DNA from: Selenomonadales bacterium
GTDB lineage: Bacteria; Bacillota; Negativicutes; Sporomusales; UBA7701
Reading direction: 5' to 3'
DNA: 64,000 nt
Assembly: GCA_029975165.1 (NCBI GenBank)
Contig: JARKPR010000031.1
Coordinates: forward strand, 1-64,000
Position 1 is the first letter of the stretch, and each line of letters opens with the position of its first letter. The notes under the pieces were generated by a model. The model worked only from the letters and a program-made list of their open reading frames with translations. It was not told where the DNA came from and did no database searches. The translations under genes and the position numbers were made by a program. This document shows, piece after piece, positions 62,444 to 64,000 of the stretch.

Positions 62444-63124
62444 ATGGACCTCGATTATCTGAAGAATATCCCTGTTTTCGAAGATTTGGTCCCGGAGGAT
62501 CTGGCGGTCATCAACCAGGTGACAATCGAACGCAGGTACAAGAAGAACGGGACGATCTTCGCGGAAGGTGAGCCTGGGGACGGGTTCCACTACATAAAGA
62601 GCGGCAAGGTGAAGATAATTAAGCTGGCCGCCGACGGGCGGGAGCATATCATCAATATCCTCGGACCTGGCGAGGTTTTCGCCGAGGTGCTGCTGTTCAA
62701 CGCGGCCCCTTACCCCGCGACGGCAGTCGCGCTGGAGGACTCATGCATCGGCATAATCCGCAACAGCGAACTGGAGAAGGCGTTTCTCGCCCACCCGCGG
62801 ATCGCCTTCCATGTCATCAAGGTCATGAGCAAGAAGTTGCTGTTTGCCCAGATGAAAATCAAGTCGCTCGCCTTCTCCGACAGCAACGCCAAGATAGCCC
62901 AGGCGCTGGACAACCTGGCCCGGCGCTACGGCAAGAAAACCAGCCGCGGCGTGGAGATAGCCGTCGAGATCACCAGGCAGGAGGTCGCCAACCTCGCCGG
63001 CACCACCAGGGAAACGGTCAGCAGGGTGTTCGGCATCATGAAGAAAGACAAGGTGCTCGATGACGACGAGCGCCGGATAGTGGTCCTCGACCTGGAGGGA
63101 CTGCGGCAGTATTACGAGGGTTAG
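62444..63124 (+). CDS. Crp/Fnr family transcriptional regulator
   Basis: Encodes 226 residues: a cyclic-nucleotide-binding-type domain (about 10-125), a dimer helix and a C-terminal winged helix with T-R-Q-E-V-A-N-L-A-G-T-T-R-E-T-V-S-R. There are no N-terminal cysteines for an Fe-S cluster, so it is not a classical Fnr; effector unknown. The reductase gene downstream carries two matching boxes, and it is the likely target. A terminator separates the two. Confidence 0.93.
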   Translation: MDLDYLKNIPVFEDLVPEDLAVINQVTIERRYKKNGTIFAEGEPGDGFHYIKSGKVKIIKLAADGREHIINILGPGEVFAEVLLFNAAPYPATAVALEDSCIGIIRNSELEKAFLAHPRIAFHVIKVMSKKLLFAQMKIKSLAFSDSNAKIAQALDNLARRYGKKTSRGVEIAVEITRQEVANLAGTTRETVSRVFGIMKKDKVLDDDERRIVVLDLEGLRQYYEG

Positions 63125-63143
63125 ACGCAGATCGGGCCGACCG

Positions 63144-63187
63144 GGCCTGCTTGCCACCGTGAGGTTGGCAGGCAGGCCTCTTTTGTT
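63144..63187 (+). terminator. Rho-independent terminator after the Crp/Fnr gene
   Basis: A 13-bp stem with one G-U pair (GGCCTGCTTGCCA with TGGCAGGCAGGCC) followed by TCTTTTG. Confidence 0.85.
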
Positions 63188-63202
63188 TGTGATGGATAGC
63201 GG

Positions 63203-63267
63203 TGTGACGAAAATCACTTGGAAGTGTGATGTACATCACTGAACGGCGGCCGGCAATTGTTTATTAT
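63203..63267 (+). promoter_or_regulatory. Promoter with two Crp/Fnr-type boxes
   Basis: Box 1 (63203-63218, TGTGA-N6-TCACT) and box 2 (63225-63240, same form, with the 14-bp palindrome GTGATGTACATCAC) have centres exactly 22 bp apart. A -10 box TATTAT lies at 63262-63267. A start near 63274 would place box 2 at -41.5, the class II activator position, and box 1 at -63.5 on the same helix face. Confidence 0.85.
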
Positions 63268-63306
63268 AGAGCCAGAAGATGACACGCGAACTGAGGAGGA
63301 TGAACC

Positions 63307-64000
63307 ATGCTGCCGAAGGGAGCCAACCTGCAGAAAATCCGCAACGGGAATAAAACGTACGCAGTGACGCCGCACCTGCCGGGCGGATTCGTCAAACCGG
63401 ATGTGCTGGAAAACTACGCCTATGTCGCCAGAAAGTACGGCGGCACGCTCAAGCTGACGTCGGCGCAGCGCATCATGATCACCGGCCTGAAAGCTGAGGA
63501 TATCGACGGTGTCTGGGCCGACCTCGACATGCAGCCGGCCATGGGCTTCGCCAACTGTGTCCGCAGCGTGAAGGTCTGCCCGGGGAACGCGTTCTGCAAA
63601 CGCGGCAAACAGGACAGCGTCAAGCTGGGGCTGGAACTTGATAGGCGGTATATCAAGAAAGAGATGCCGTCGAGGATGAAGCTGGGCGTCTCCGGCTGCC
63701 CGAACTCCTGCGCGGAGGCGATCATCAAGGATATCGGCGTCATCGGCACCGACGAAGGCTGGGACGTATATGTCGGCGGCAGCGCCGGCTCGCATCCGCG
63801 GCTCGGCGACAAGCTCATCACCGGACTGGATTATGACGACACCCTGCGGATCATCGACATTATCGTGGGCTACTACAAGAAAAACGCCGATATCGAACGG
63901 ATCGGCCAGTTCATCGACCGCATAGGCTTCGCAAAGTTCCGCGGCGATGTCCTGGCGGCGTTCAATAACCCGTCTGCGGCAACGGTTCAAACCAGGCAGA
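63307..64000 (+). CDS. Nitrite/sulfite reductase, siroheme type (partial at window end)
   Basis: The first 231 residues are visible; the frame is open at the end of the window. ATG 63307 follows GAGGAGG. The ferredoxin-like half domain at the start (G-G-F-V-K-P-D-V-L) and L-T-S-A-Q-R-I-M-I-T-G are typical. Cysteines in C-V-R-S-V-K-V-C-P-G and G-C-P-N-S-C-A-E are the ligands of the coupled 4Fe-4S/siroheme centre. It resembles the small, single-repeat reductases of anaerobes. Whether the substrate is nitrite or sulfite cannot be told. Confidence 0.88.
   Translation, partial: MLPKGANLQKIRNGNKTYAVTPHLPGGFVKPDVLENYAYVARKYGGTLKLTSAQRIMITGLKAEDIDGVWADLDMQPAMGFANCVRSVKVCPGNAFCKRGKQDSVKLGLELDRRYIKKEMPSRMKLGVSGCPNSCAEAIIKDIGVIGTDEGWDVYVGGSAGSHPRLGDKLITGLDYDDTLRIIDIIVGYYKKNADIERIGQFIDRIGFAKFRGDVLAAFNNPSAATVQTRQ

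Overview
The window looks like a chromosomal segment of a GC-rich, endospore-forming Firmicute, most likely of the Negativicutes (Sporomusa-like). This is inferred from gene order and protein character; no database was searched. The main clue is a shape, division and sporulation backbone: maf-radC-mreB-mreC-mreD-mrdA, minD-minE-rodA, a SpoIVFA/SpoIVFB-like pair, two radical-SAM-linked genes, an RNase E/G, rplU-prp-rpmA-spo0B-obgE-yhbY-proB, then nadD, yqeK, an LCP protein, rsfS and cvfB. L27 carries the N-terminal extension removed by Prp, and Prp is encoded next to it.

Region by region. 0-3 kb: end of a Cys-rich protein, a Cys/Tyr-rich small protein, and a minus-strand ABC-2 exporter. 2.4-9.6 kb: NusG-II protein, Gx-type membrane protein, DUF4321, maf, radC and the mre/mrdA elongasome genes. 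9.6-12.3 kb: an insert holding an inverted-repeat element, a minus-strand molybdopterin oxidoreductase and a KTSC protein, where minC might be expected. 12.4-25.2 kb: division, sporulation, ribosome and proline genes. 25.3-28.6 kb: a MacA/MacB-like efflux operon behind a palindromic operator. 28.7-38.1 kb: NAD synthesis, ribosome silencing, RNA-binding and superoxide dismutase genes, interrupted by a substrate-binding GGDEF-EAL protein and unknown genes.

At 38.2 kb a tRNA-Ala(GGC) with G3:U70 marks a change of character. From there to about 61.7 kb the DNA is visibly less GC-rich and holds signalling and exported proteins mixed with broken genes: a MalT-like regulator whose LuxR helix-turn-helix is out of frame, pieces of chemoreceptors and CheW beside intact copies, a DUF3137 gene with an in-frame TGA, a decayed copy of a two-helix peptide, and RND-pump scraps behind an intact TetR regulator. 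The 48-56.4 kb stretch encodes nine or ten exported or membrane proteins (FG-GAP-like, DUF3592, CBM-like lipoprotein, DUF3137 plus LemA, DUF1036-like, others). Its two transcription units begin with the same 30-bp element at the same distance from a -10-like box. This is the best candidate here for an undescribed system.

The right end returns to GC-rich metabolism: an antibiotic-biosynthesis-monooxygenase-like protein, a methyltransferase, a Crp/Fnr regulator and the start of a siroheme nitrite/sulfite reductase. Two Crp/Fnr-type boxes lie 22 bp apart before the reductase, the nearer one where a class II activator site would be. A third box with the same core lies at 60.4 kb, which suggests a local regulon.
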